A stretch of DNA of 64,000 nucleotides from Streptosporangium carneum (GTDB lineage Bacteria > Actinomycetota > Actinomycetes > Streptosporangiales > Streptosporangiaceae), in the NCBI RefSeq assembly GCF_027922005.1, contig NZ_BSEV01000013.1, positions 63,384-127,383 on the forward strand, read 5' to 3'. Below, in pieces: positions 25,755 to 36,802 of the stretch. Position numbers and translations under genes: made by a program. Below the pieces are notes generated by a model, which had not been told where the DNA came from, searched no databases, and saw nothing but the letters and a program-made list of their open reading frames with translations. Position 1 is the stretch's first letter, and each line of letters starts with the position of its first letter.

Positions 25755-26921
25755 TCAGGAGGGTGTGCAGATCAGGGCGAACGGCCTTTCTGCGATCCGG
25801 GTGAGAATGACGACCGCGGATTCGCCGCCGGAAAGCCGCAGGTCCTTTCTCAGGCGTTCGACGTCGACCGCGGAACCCCGTTTTTTGATCGTCGCGTTCC
25901 CGACCCCGCGCTCGCGCAACGCCGCTCGCAGCCGCTTGAGTGAGAACGGCAGCACCTCGTGGACCTCGTACCGCGACGCCCACGGCGTCCGCGCCGCGAC
26001 GTCCCCGGTGATGTAGGCGATGCGCGGGTCGATCAGGCGGCCGCCGACCTCGGCGGCCACCTCCGCGACGAGGTGGGCCCGGATCGCCGCGCCGTCAGGC
26101 TCGTGGACGTAACGTCCGACGGCGCCGCACTCCGCCTCGCCGAGCGCGGGATCGGGTGTCATCGTCTCGCCGGACGGCAGCATCGTGGCCCTGCGTTCCG
26201 CCTCGCCCGCCAGCCCGCCGCACCAGATCACGGCCTCCTTGACCTCGCCCCGGTGCGAGACCCACTCGGCCTCCGCGTCCTCGGGGAGGAACTCGTAGCC
26301 GATGCCGGGAGCGACCTTCAGGCACGCGGCCCGCGCCTTCGCAGCCATTTCGAGCACCTCGGGCCAGGGAGGCGAGTAAGCCGTCGGGTCGAAGGTCCTG
26401 CCCCGCGCGGTACGGCGGGCGGGGTCGGCGAACAGGACGTCATAGGCGCGGGGGTCGACCGTCGAGGCGTCCGCCGCGCGGACGGAGACCCGGTCGCCGA
26501 ATCCCAGGGCGTCGGCGTTCGCCTGGGCGATCGCGGCGGTGAGCGGGTCGGCGTCCACGGCCTCGACCACGCACCCCGCCCTGGCCAGGGCGAGGACGTC
26601 CCCGCCGATGCCGCAGCAGACGTCGGCGACCCGGGAGCCCGGCGCGATGCGCCGCGCGCGGTGGTCGGCCACCTCGCGGCGCGTCGACTGCTCGAGGCCG
26701 GCCTGGGTGAAGTACATCAGGGCGGCGTCCGCGCCGAACTTCTCGACCGCGCGCCGCCTGAGCGTGGCCTGGGTGAACGCGGCCGAGGTCAGGTCGGCGT
26801 CGTAGGTCCTCCTGAGCCGCGTCACCGCCGCGACCGGGTCGTCGCCCGCGATCTCGGCCGCCGCCTCCAGGGCTTCCTGGCCCCTGGGCGTCAACAACTC
26901 CCGGAATGCGTCAAGCTCCAC
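25755..26921 (-). CDS. SAM-dependent methyltransferase with C-terminal THUMP-like domain
   Basis: 388 residues from the GTG at 26921 (VELDAFRELLTPRGQEAL). Motif I is SRVADVCCGIGGDVLALARA, motif II is VEAVDADPLTAAIA, and the catalytic-type motif is DVLFADPARRTARG. The C-terminal domain (EVLPFSLKRLRAALRERGVG, then NATIKKRGSAVDVERLRKDL) matches the THUMP-like ending of this actinobacterial family. Probably acts on RNA, by family inference. The open frame continues upstream to 27218 but lacks family similarity there. Confidence 0.85.
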   Translation of the reverse strand: MELDAFRELLTPRGQEALEAAAEIAGDDPVAAVTRLRRTYDADLTSAAFTQATLRRRAVEKFGADAALMYFTQAGLEQSTRREVADHRARRIAPGSRVADVCCGIGGDVLALARAGCVVEAVDADPLTAAIAQANADALGFGDRVSVRAADASTVDPRAYDVLFADPARRTARGRTFDPTAYSPPWPEVLEMAAKARAACLKVAPGIGYEFLPEDAEAEWVSHRGEVKEAVIWCGGLAGEAERRATMLPSGETMTPDPALGEAECGAVGRYVHEPDGAAIRAHLVAEVAAEVGGRLIDPRIAYITGDVAARTPWASRYEVHEVLPFSLKRLRAALRERGVGNATIKKRGSAVDVERLRKDLRLSGGESAVVILTRIAERPFALICTPS

Positions 26922-27286
26922 GCCACCCGACGCTACCGCCTCGGGTCGGCGGGCGGTCCGGAGCGCGAGGCGCGACGGGCGGGAACAGGCAGGCGCGGCG
27001 GGCGGGCGCGGATGGACACGGCGGGCGGGCGCGGGCGGAGAGGAAACGCTCCCGCCGCCACCCGGATCGACGCGAGGAGGCCATTCCGCCCCATGGGAGT
27101 ACGAGAAGGGATCCCATGGGAGTACGAGAGGAGAAGGGAAACTCCGGCCCGCGAGGAAAGCGTGTTGACCGGTAATGCCCTGGCCGGACAGAAACCAGAG
27201 GATCTTGTGGATGAACAATGAAAGAAGCGTTTATCCGCAGGGCTTCATGCATATCGCGTCACACGATCACGAGTGGAGAGGTCGCG
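26922..27286. other. Intergenic region with a short duplicated block
   Basis: No gene is supported. CATGGGAGTACGAGA occurs at 27092-27106 and again at 27115-27129, a 23-bp step. The region holds the promoters of the minus-strand methyltransferase and of the repeat-protein relic. Confidence 0.5.
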
Positions 27287-27863
27287 ATGTCCGTCGAGGA
27301 GAGCGCGGCGCCCCCGGTCACACCCGCATGGGAGCCGTCCGGTTCCTCGTCGCCTACGCGCTTCCCGAAGAGGGAGAGGGGGACGCCGAACTCGGGCTGG
27401 TCTCCTGCGACGATCTCGCATGCCCGAGACCGAAGGCCGTCAAGCTCCCTTCGGCGCCCTCGTTGGCCACCGGTTCCCTGTCCCGGCCGCTCGACATCGC
27501 GGTGCCCCCGGACGGCAGGGTGGTGATCGCCTTCTTGGCCCGCAGGGCCCGCTCCGTCACGACGGTGTCCTGCGGCGCCTCCGACTGCCGGGAGACGACC
27601 AGGGCCGGATCCTCGTCGCGACCTACGCGGACAGCCCCTCCGGCGAGGTGGACCTCGTCCTCGTCGCCTGCCGAGCCACCGGGCGCGGCGACCGCTCCTC
27701 GGTCAGGATCGCGACCACGGAGGTCTTTCCCGGCCCCGTCGACCTGCGGGTCGGGGCCGACGGACGGCCTCGCGTGCTGTGGGCGGACGCCCACGACGAC
27801 CTGAGGTCCGGCAGCGTCCTGAGGTTGCTCACCTGCGCCGAACCTCGATGCGGCGTCAAATGA
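27287..27863 (+). pseudogene. Frameshifted relic of a repeat (beta-propeller-like) protein
   Basis: Protein-like sequence is split over plus-strand frames. A GAGAGG site precedes ATG 27287 (MSVEESAAPPVTPAWEP). The next frame, from about 27328, reads AVRFLVAYALPEEGEG, LGLVSCDDLACPRPKAV and PDGRVVIAFLARRA. From about 27600 a third frame reads GRILVATYADSPSGEVD, LVLVACRATG, DGRPRVLWADAHDD and LRLLTCAEPRCGVK, then stops at 27863. The pieces share a ~45-residue pattern, DGRxxIAxxD...LxLxxCxxxxC, known from bacterial propeller-like repeats. At least one and probably two single-base frameshifts are needed. Family call is by pattern. Confidence 0.6.
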
Positions 27864-27924
27864 GCGCGCCTGTTCCCGCCGCCGCCTCCGGGCCCTCGAA
27901 CCGCCGGAACGCGTGGCCGTCGCC

Positions 27925-28605
27925 TCAGCGCAGCAGGCCACCCAGATCGAGGTCAATGGGGAAGGGGGTCTGGAGCGAGATCTTGTCGTGGTAGATCCCG
28001 GTGGGGACGTACAGGTGCGTCGCGGGATCGAGCTCGTAGATGTACAGGACCGGCTTGCCGTTCTCCGCCTCGACACGCCAGAAGTTCGGGATCCCGGCCT
28101 CCGCGTAACGTCCGGGCTTGACCTCCCGATCCCGGAACTCGGACTCGGGGGAGACCACCTCCACGATCAGGTGGACTTCGCCAGGGGTGTAGGAGGTGCG
28201 GTCGTGCTCTTGGTCCAGGGCGGCGTCGATGAGAAGCACATCGGGACAGGGGCGCTGTCGCGGGCCGAGCACGACGTCCATCTGGGTGGCCACCGCGAGG
28301 TGGTCGGGCACCTGGTCCTCGAAGCTGCTCGCCAGCCTGCGGATCATGACATCGTGGAAACGCTTCTGGGGGGACGTGAAGATGAGGGCTCCATCGACGA
28401 GTTCGACGTGCTTGAAGAAGTCCGGCTCGCCGTGGGGGCCTTCCTGGGGAAGCCGGTCGAGGTCGTCGGCCGTCCACCCGCCCGGCGGGGGGTAGGGCCA
28501 GTTGGCGAGCGGGTCGCCGGCCTCGCGCAGCGTGCTCGTTTCCTCGCTCATCGTGCTGGTCACGTCGTTCACCGTAGCGTCGCTCCCGTCACCGTGTGTG
28601 GTCAT
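27925..28605 (-). CDS. Uma2 family (DUF820) putative PD-(D/E)XK endonuclease
   Basis: 226 residues from the ATG at 28605, which has AAGGGGA upstream; the ATG at 28635 has its GAGGAG immediately adjacent, too close. Uma2 features: VDGALIFTSPQKRFHDVMIR, the acidic pair PCPDVLLIDAALD and VHLIVEVVSPESEFRDREVK, then YAEAGIPNFWRVEAE. Restriction-endonuclease-like fold; biological role unknown, commonly multicopy in actinomycetes and cyanobacteria. It diverges from groES. Confidence 0.88.
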   Translation of the reverse strand: MTTHGDGSDATVNDVTSTMSEETSTLREAGDPLANWPYPPPGGWTADDLDRLPQEGPHGEPDFFKHVELVDGALIFTSPQKRFHDVMIRRLASSFEDQVPDHLAVATQMDVVLGPRQRPCPDVLLIDAALDQEHDRTSYTPGEVHLIVEVVSPESEFRDREVKPGRYAEAGIPNFWRVEAENGKPVLYIYELDPATHLYVPTGIYHDKISLQTPFPIDLDLGGLLR

Positions 28606-28742
28606 CGGGTCACATTCCCCTTGGTGCTCGCTCATCTCCTCGTATGTTCCCCGAAGTGGGGCGCGGTGTCGCCCGGAAGCGCGGGAACCGCCGCGCGACG
28701 GAGGGTTTGACGTTCGCGTACGGCGCACGGGGGCGGTTCGTG

Positions 28743-28771
28743 TTGACTGTCAAGGCCACCTTGCATACTGT
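28743..28771 (+). promoter_or_regulatory. Putative groES-groEL promoter
   Basis: TTGACT (28743-28748) and TACTGT (28766-28771) are separated by 17 bp, a vegetative-type promoter. Transcription would start at the left edge of the CIRCE element. Confidence 0.6.
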
Positions 28772-28777
28772 TCCGTA

Positions 28778-28804
28778 TTGGCACTCTCCCGGTGAGAGTG
28801 CCAG
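28778..28804. promoter_or_regulatory. CIRCE element (HrcA operator)
   Basis: TTGGCACTC (28778-28786), 9-bp spacer, GAGTGCCAG (28796-28804). This matches CIRCE (TTAGCACTC-N9-GAGTGCTAA) with the actinobacterial variants. It lies immediately downstream of the promoter, so HrcA binding would block groESL transcription and heat would release it. Confidence 0.93.
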
Positions 28805-28893
28805 ATACATGCGACGAGGCAGGTCTGACACCCGCGACGGCAGACCGCTGGTCGCCTCTTCTAGATCATTCAAATCTGAAGGGGAGGTCCGAC

Positions 28894-29205
28894 GTGACGA
28901 CCGCCACCAAGGTTCCCGTTAAGCCGCTCGGCGACCGCATTGTGGTCCAGCCGCTCGAGGCCGAGCAGACCACTGCTTCCGGCCTCGTCATCCCGGACAC
29001 CGCCAAGGAGAAGCCGCAGGAGGGCAAGGTCCTCGCGGTTGGCCCCGGCAACTGGGACGAGGACGGCGACAAGCGGATTCCGCTCGACGTCAAGGAGGGC
29101 GACGTTGTCCTCTACAGCAAGTACGGCGGCACCGAGGTGAAGTACGGCGGCGAGGAGTACCTCGTGCTCTCCGCTCGCGACGTGCTCGCCATCATCGAGA
29201 AGTAA
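28894..29205 (+). CDS. groS: Co-chaperonin GroES
   Basis: 103 residues from the GTG at 28894, preceded by [26 protein letters not shown], then [20 protein letters not shown], then the mobile-loop/roof segment [20 protein letters not shown]. Caps the GroEL chamber. Controlled by CIRCE; a strong hairpin follows before groEL. Confidence 0.97.
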   Translation: MTTATKVPVKPLGDRIVVQPLEAEQTTASGLVIPDTAKEKPQEGKVLAVGPGNWDEDGDKRIPLDVKEGDVVLYSKYGGTEVKYGGEEYLVLSARDVLAIIEK

Positions 29206-29232
29206 TCCACGCTTCACAAAGATGACGTATCG

Positions 29233-29261
29233 AGCCCCGGGTCGCGAGAGCGCCCGGGGCT
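29233..29261 (+). terminator. Intercistronic hairpin between groES and groEL
   Basis: AGCCCCGGG (29233-29241) pairs with CCCGGGGCT (29253-29261), 11-base loop, followed by TTT. It may act as a partial terminator or an mRNA-processing/stabilising element setting groES above groEL. Confidence 0.7.
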
Positions 29262-29265
29262 TTGA

Positions 29266-30921
<1,656 letters not shown>

Positions 30922-30937
30922 TCCCCACAGGTCCGTA

Positions 30938-30967
30938 CGGCTCGCGTCTCCCCGGAGACGCGAGCCG
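30938..30967 (+). terminator. Rho-independent terminator of the groES-groEL operon
   Basis: A perfect 14-bp stem, CGGCTCGCGTCTCC (30938-30951) with GGAGACGCGAGCCG (30954-30967), followed by TTTGCGTTTT. The two-base centre will open to a slightly larger loop. Confidence 0.92.
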
Positions 30968-31165
30968 TTTGCGTTTTCCGGTAAACCGAAACAGGTCTCA
31001 AAGCGTCATGGGGTGATGGGGCGGAGGAGTAAAGTTTCTCCTAACCAATGGCCGACATATTCGGCAATGAAGCGAAATATTTCTTCACGACCAAAGGCTT
31101 ACTGTGGTCGGGTGATTACATACCGTTATCTCCGTCTCAATGTGACCAATCCGTAGCCGTTTGCC

Positions 31166-31834
31166 ATGACGACAGGTCCGACCGGGGCGGGCATCATGCC
31201 TAACGTGACCGAGGGATGCGTCGCCGACGCCAAAAGTGGGGTAAGGCTTGCGACGAGATCTGAGGGGATTGCCCACCGGGATGATCTCAAGGATCTGACG
31301 AGCCTCGCCGTTCAGGGAGATCGCACCGCGATCGAATCCCTGATCGCGCAGCTACGACCAATGGTCGTCCGTTATTGTCGTGCGCGTCTTGGCCGGGTTT
31401 CCGGTCAGTACCACATCGCGGACGACGTGGCCCAGGAAGTGTGCATCGCGGTGCTGTCCGCCCTGCCTCGTTACCGTGACATGGGGCGGCCTTTCGCGTC
31501 CTTCGTCTTCGGTATCGCCTCCCACAAGGTGGCCGACGCGCTGCGCAGCTCGGTGCGCTCCGCCGTGCCCACCCAGGACCTCCCCGACGGGCCCGACGAG
31601 GGCCCGGGGCCCGAGGAGACCGTGGTCCGCTACATCGAGGCGGAGCACGCCCGCAGGCTGCTGTCCAGGCTCCCCGACAACCAGCGGGAGCTGCTCATGC
31701 TCCGAGTGGTGTCGGGGCTGTCCGCCGAGGAGACGGGTAATGTACTGGGCATGTCACCAGGTGCGGTTCGCGTCGCCCAGCACAGGGCGCTGGCCCGGTT
31801 GCGCGCGATGGCGGAGCTGGAGTCGATAGCTTGA
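31166..31834 (+). CDS. ECF-type RNA polymerase sigma factor, SigD/ShbA group
   Basis: Up to 222 residues; the ATG at 31196 is an alternative start. Region 2 is ALRQRYD-like: YRARLGRV is not seen, but [39 protein letters not shown] and [19 protein letters not shown] are typical of region 2. Region 4 is [20 protein letters not shown] then [20 protein letters not shown]. Position between groEL and guaB and the sequence type fit Mycobacterium SigD / Streptomyces ShbA, which governs hrdB there. A short RsdA-like ORF follows. Confidence 0.9.
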   Translation: MTTGPTGAGIMPNVTEGCVADAKSGVRLATRSEGIAHRDDLKDLTSLAVQGDRTAIESLIAQLRPMVVRYCRARLGRVSGQYHIADDVAQEVCIAVLSALPRYRDMGRPFASFVFGIASHKVADALRSSVRSAVPTQDLPDGPDEGPGPEETVVRYIEAEHARRLLSRLPDNQRELLMLRVVSGLSAEETGNVLGMSPGAVRVAQHRALARLRAMAELESIA

Positions 31835-31925
31835 CCGGCGAGCAGTCGAGCCGGGTCCCGCGGCGCCGGCACGCCGCGCCGAACAGGTCTCGCCGGACCG
31901 GCGAGGCCTCCGAACGGGCGCGCCC

Positions 31926-32129
31926 ATGACAGCGGTCCATCCTCGGCGCCCGACCCGGAGATACGGGCCTGAGGAAGACCCCGCCGTGACCGCGACGGAC
32001 ACGGTGCTCGAGGCGCTGTCACTGAGGAGGCCCGTCTCCTCCTCCGACGCCGCCGTCGCCCTGCTGGCCGCACTGGTCGACGACGTCGATCAGCGGTGCT
32101 CCTCGGTGTCGATCACGCCGTCGACGTAA
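31926..32129 (+). CDS. Short RsdA-like anti-sigma factor, sigma-binding segment only
   Basis: 67 residues. The central segment ATDTVLEALSLRRPVSSSDA followed by AVALLAALVDDVD resembles the sigma-D-binding region of RsdA, which starts with the same 'T-D-x-x-L-x-A-L' pattern and ends in an LLxxLxxD helix. RsdA is normally ~300 residues with a transmembrane helix; here the frame stops 10 residues after the binding motif. It starts 91 bp after the sigma factor stop, and its last 40 bases overlap the convergent DUF5319 gene. Either a minimal soluble anti-sigma factor or a truncation; assignment by pattern. Confidence 0.6.
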   Translation: MTAVHPRRPTRRYGPEEDPAVTATDTVLEALSLRRPVSSSDAAVALLAALVDDVDQRCSSVSITPST

Positions 32130-32467
32130 CCTCTGGCGTACTCCCAGGTGACGTAGTCGGTCGGGTCGGGCTGGTAGGCGGGTTCGTGGACCTGCGGCTG
32201 GCCGTTCTCGATCATCTGGCGCAGGTTGCCGCGCAGGAGCTCCCAGTCGAAGTAGTGCTGCTCGCCGCACTCGGGGCAGTCGAGCACCAGGCCGAGCACG
32301 CCCTGTGGCTCCAGGAGGGAGCGGAAGACCTCCACGTCGGCGAGGTCCGTCATGGCCTCGTCGCGTTCGGCCGAGGTCAGCGGCTGGGACGCGTCCGCCT
32401 CGCCCAGCGCCGCCGCCGGGTCGTCGGGATCGTCCGCGAACGGGTCGCGAGGGACATCGTCGAGCAC
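32090..32467 (-). CDS. DUF5319 conserved actinobacterial protein
   Basis: 125 residues. Acidic N-terminus (VPRDPFADDPDDPAAAL), then VLGLVLDCPECGEQHYFDWE with a CxxC-like metal-binding look, and LLRGNLRQMIENGQPQVHEP. The protein is conserved next to sigD/guaB in actinobacteria. Function unknown. It overlaps the 3' end of the RsdA-like ORF by 40 bp in opposite orientation. Confidence 0.85.
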   Translation of the reverse strand: MLDDVPRDPFADDPDDPAAALGEADASQPLTSAERDEAMTDLADVEVFRSLLEPQGVLGLVLDCPECGEQHYFDWELLRGNLRQMIENGQPQVHEPAYQPDPTDYVTWEYARGYVDGVIDTEEHR

Positions 32468-32540
32468 GATCCCACCTTATGGCCTTGATGTGTCAAACAG
32501 CCCCCGAACCGCATGAGCCGGGCGAGGCCGCCCGCCCCGC

Positions 32541-33542
32541 CTACCGCGTCAGCCAGCCGCGCCTGGCCGCCTCGGCGCCGGCCTGGAACCGTGACTGCGC
32601 GCCCAGCTCGGCCATGGCGTCGGCGAACCGGGCGCGGACCGTCCGCACCGAGATCCCCAGCTGCCGGGCGATCATCTCGTCGCAGACCCCCTGGGCCGCC
32701 AGGCGCAGCACCTGGGTCACCCCGTCGCAGCCGTGCGTCCACGGCAGCGGCGCCGCGCGGGCCCACAACTCCTCGAACAGCGAGCGCAGCGCCGCGACCA
32801 CGACGGCTGTCCTGACCAGGTGGAAGTTGTAGGCGTTCTCCGCCAGCGCGCCGCCCCACCTGGCGGGCATGCCCGCGGCCTCCGTCCCGGCGACCAGGAA
32901 CCAGCTCGGCACCGCGTCGAGGGTGCGGATCCTGGCCCCCGCCCGCTGGAACTGGTCCAGCTTGTCCCGTAGGCCGGGTATCTCCAGCGTGTGGACCGGG
33001 ATGATGCTCCTGGAGGCCAGCAGGCCGTCGTTCTGGGCGCCGATCCACTGGTCGGCGTACCGGTGCGCGAAGTCGCTCATCGTCCGCCGGTCGGGGATGA
33101 CCGACAGCAGCTCGAGCGGCGGCGCCTGCACGGCCATGCCGATCACGCTCTCGTAGAGTTCGTCGGCCCCGCCGACCAGGTCCACCGAGAACTGGCCGGT
33201 CTGGTAGTCGCGGCCCGCGTCGTACTGGTGGATGAAGTCGCGGATCGACCCGACCACGGTGTCGATCGTCCGGCTCTCCTCGGCGAGCCGGTCGAGGCGG
33301 TCGGCGACCAGGTGGCCGAGGGCCGTCGCGGGGTGCCTGGCGAGGTACTCCCCGCCCTGTTCGTCGACCACGCCCAGCTTCACGAGCGTCGCCAACTCGC
33401 GGCTCAGCGGCTCCGGCGCGCCGTTCGTGGCCTCGGCCAGCTCGGCGCAGGTGGCGCGGTGCAGGCGCAGCACCGCGTTGTACAGGGAGATCTGGGTCGA
33501 GGTGAAGCCCAGGCTTTGCAGGGGCGGTGTGTCGGTACGCAT
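32541..33542 (-). CDS. TrmB-like/LuxR-type HTH transcriptional regulator
   Basis: 333 residues. The N-terminal ~65 residues are a TrmB-like winged helix (QISLYNAVLRLHRATCAELA, ELATLVKLGVVDEQGGEYLA). The middle (~100-250) resembles a TrmB/PLD-like sensor domain. The C-terminus is a LuxR-type HTH: VLRLAAQGVCDEMIARQLGI then SVRTVRARFADAMAELGAQS. No response-regulator receiver. It diverges from guaB across a 419-bp region containing a perfect palindrome and a phased repeat. Confidence 0.87.
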   Translation of the reverse strand: MRTDTPPLQSLGFTSTQISLYNAVLRLHRATCAELAEATNGAPEPLSRELATLVKLGVVDEQGGEYLARHPATALGHLVADRLDRLAEESRTIDTVVGSIRDFIHQYDAGRDYQTGQFSVDLVGGADELYESVIGMAVQAPPLELLSVIPDRRTMSDFAHRYADQWIGAQNDGLLASRSIIPVHTLEIPGLRDKLDQFQRAGARIRTLDAVPSWFLVAGTEAAGMPARWGGALAENAYNFHLVRTAVVVAALRSLFEELWARAAPLPWTHGCDGVTQVLRLAAQGVCDEMIARQLGISVRTVRARFADAMAELGAQSRFQAGAEAARRGWLTR

Positions 33543-33643
33543 CGGCTACAGGCTCCTGAGGTGACACGACGTCCCGTGAGGATAACGTCCCTAATCACCT
33601 CTGTCCGGGCGTTGGCCCTACTGGCCCACCGAGGGTGCAACTT

Positions 33644-33657
33644 CGTGCAATTGCACG
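33644..33657. promoter_or_regulatory. Perfect 14-bp palindrome upstream of the TrmB/LuxR-type regulator
   Basis: CGTGCAATTGCACG (33644-33657) lies about 100 bp before the regulator's ATG at 33542, with a further TGCAAC half-site at 33636-33641. A likely operator, perhaps for autoregulation. Confidence 0.55.
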
Positions 33658-33820
33658 TTTGTACATTGCGGATGAACGGACTGTGACGCAAACTTTACGC
33701 AGCGTCGGCAAGCGGCGCGGGTGCGATGGCCGTTCGGACGCGGAGGGGGGTCCGGCGGCGTGCCGCCTCCCACGCCGCCTGCCGGTGACCGGGGGACCGA
33801 GCGGGTCACCGACCGCTCGG

Positions 33821-33870
33821 TTCCCCACCTTTCCCCAAGTTTCCCCGGTGTTCCCCAAGTTTCCCCGGTG
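33821..33870. repeat. Five TTCCCC motifs phased at exactly 10 bp upstream of guaB
   Basis: TTCCCC begins at 33821, 33831, 33841, 33851 and 33861. The last four units form two identical 20-bp blocks (AAGT then GGTG endings). A sixth TTCCCC lies at 33922-33927. The array ends about 90 bp before the guaB ATG. Confidence 0.85.
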
Positions 33871-33878
33871 TCCTCCAG

Positions 33879-33899
33879 GTTTGGAGCCAGACTCTAAAC
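33879..33899. promoter_or_regulatory. Imperfect inverted repeat at the presumed guaB promoter
   Basis: GTTTGGAG (33879-33886) and CTCTAAAC (33892-33899) pair with one mismatch around 5 bp. TAAACT within it could be a -10 element. No clear -35 is seen. Confidence 0.4.
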
Positions 33900-33904
33900 T
33901 GTGA

Positions 33905-35443
<1,539 letters not shown>

Positions 35444-35609
35444 AGTCCTGGGAGTCCTGCCCCGGGCACCGAGGGCGAACGGCGCGGGACCCGCGACAGG
35501 TTCGGCGCGCGGACGGGCCGCACCGGCCCGCCCGCGCCCGCAACGGCACGGTACGGCTCGCGTCCAGGTGGCGTGCGCCGTACACGCATGAAATGGGAAA
35601 GACAGACAT

Positions 35610-36725
35610 ATGACTCAGGTGGAGATCGGTCGCGGCAAGAACGGCCGCCGTGCCTACGCGCTCGACGAGATCGGCATCGTCCCGTCCCGTCGCACCCGCG
35701 ACCCGGAGGAGGTCTCGATCGCCTGGCAGATCGACGCCTACCGGTTCGAGCTGCCCGTCGTGGTGAGCCCGATGGACAGTGTGGTCTCGCCGAAGACCGC
35801 GATCGAGGTCGGCAGGCTCGGCGGTCTGGCCGTGCTGGACCTCGAAGGGCTGTGGACCCGCTACGAGGACCCGACGTCGCTGCTGGGCGAGGTGGCCGAG
35901 CTCAAGGGTGAGGCCGCGACGAAGAGGCTCCAGGACATCTACAACGCGCCGATCAGGGAGGACCTGATCGGCCGCCGCATCGAGGAGATCCGCGCGGCCG
36001 GGGTGACCACGGCGGTGCGCCTGTCCCCGCAGCGCACGGTCCAGTACCACAAGGCCGTCATCGACGCGGGCGTCGACATCTTCGTGATCCGCGGCACCAC
36101 GGTCTCCGCCGAGCACGTCTCGGGGCGGGCCGAGCCGCTGAACCTCAAGCAGTTCATCTACGAGCTCGACGTCCCGGTGATCGTCGGCGGCTGCGCCACC
36201 TACACCGCGGCGCTGCACCTGATGCGGACCGGCGCGGCCGGCGTCCTCGTCGGCTTCGGCGGCGGCGCCTCCCACACCACCCGCACCGTGCTGGGCGTGG
36301 TCGTGCCGATGGCCACCGCGATCTCCGACGTGGCCGCGGCCCGCCGCGACTACATGGACGAGTCCGGCGGACGCTACGTGCACGTCATCGCCGACGGCGG
36401 CATGGGCACCTCGGGCGACATCGCCAAGGCGATCGCCTGCGGCGCCGACGCGGTCATGGTCGGCTCGCCGCTCGCCAGGGCCGTGGAGGCCCCGGGGCGC
36501 GGCTTCCACTGGGGCTCCGAGGCGCAGCACCCCGAGCTGCCCAGGGGCAAGCGGGTCGAGTTCGGCACGGTCGGCACGCTGGAGCAGATCCTGCACGGCC
36601 CGTCCTCCGTCGCCGACGGCTCGATGAACCTGATGGGCGCGCTCAAGCGCACGATGGCGACCGCCGGATACTCCGACCTGAAGGAGTTCCAGCGGGTGGA
36701 GGTGGTCGTCGCCCCCCAGGGCTGA
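35610..36725 (+). CDS. guaB3: GuaB3 family IMP dehydrogenase-like protein
   Basis: 371 residues without CBS domains. N-terminus VEIGRGKNGRRAYALDEIGI and the block VVVSPMDSVVSPKTAIEVGR are typical of GuaB3. The region equivalent to the IMPDH catalytic loop is VGFGGGASHTTRTVLG, lacking the catalytic Cys. GuaB3-type proteins in actinobacteria are often called IMPDH, but some members have GMP reductase-like activity. 166 bp after guaB; the gap carries GC-rich hairpins. Confidence 0.93.
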   Translation: MTQVEIGRGKNGRRAYALDEIGIVPSRRTRDPEEVSIAWQIDAYRFELPVVVSPMDSVVSPKTAIEVGRLGGLAVLDLEGLWTRYEDPTSLLGEVAELKGEAATKRLQDIYNAPIREDLIGRRIEEIRAAGVTTAVRLSPQRTVQYHKAVIDAGVDIFVIRGTTVSAEHVSGRAEPLNLKQFIYELDVPVIVGGCATYTAALHLMRTGAAGVLVGFGGGASHTTRTVLGVVVPMATAISDVAAARRDYMDESGGRYVHVIADGGMGTSGDIAKAIACGADAVMVGSPLARAVEAPGRGFHWGSEAQHPELPRGKRVEFGTVGTLEQILHGPSSVADGSMNLMGALKRTMATAGYSDLKEFQRVEVVVAPQG

Positions 36726-36734
36726 CCCCACCCC

Positions 36735-36760
36735 GGACGCCCGGCGAAACCCGGGCGTCC
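36735..36760. terminator. Terminator after guaB3
   Basis: GGACGCCCGG (36735-36744) pairs perfectly with CCGGGCGTCC (36751-36760), 6-base loop. It lies 10 bp after the guaB3 stop and between convergent genes, so it can serve both. Confidence 0.75.
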
Positions 36761-36802
36761 CATCAGAGGTCTTCCCGCTCCCGCGCGCCGGCCACGCCGC
36801 CG

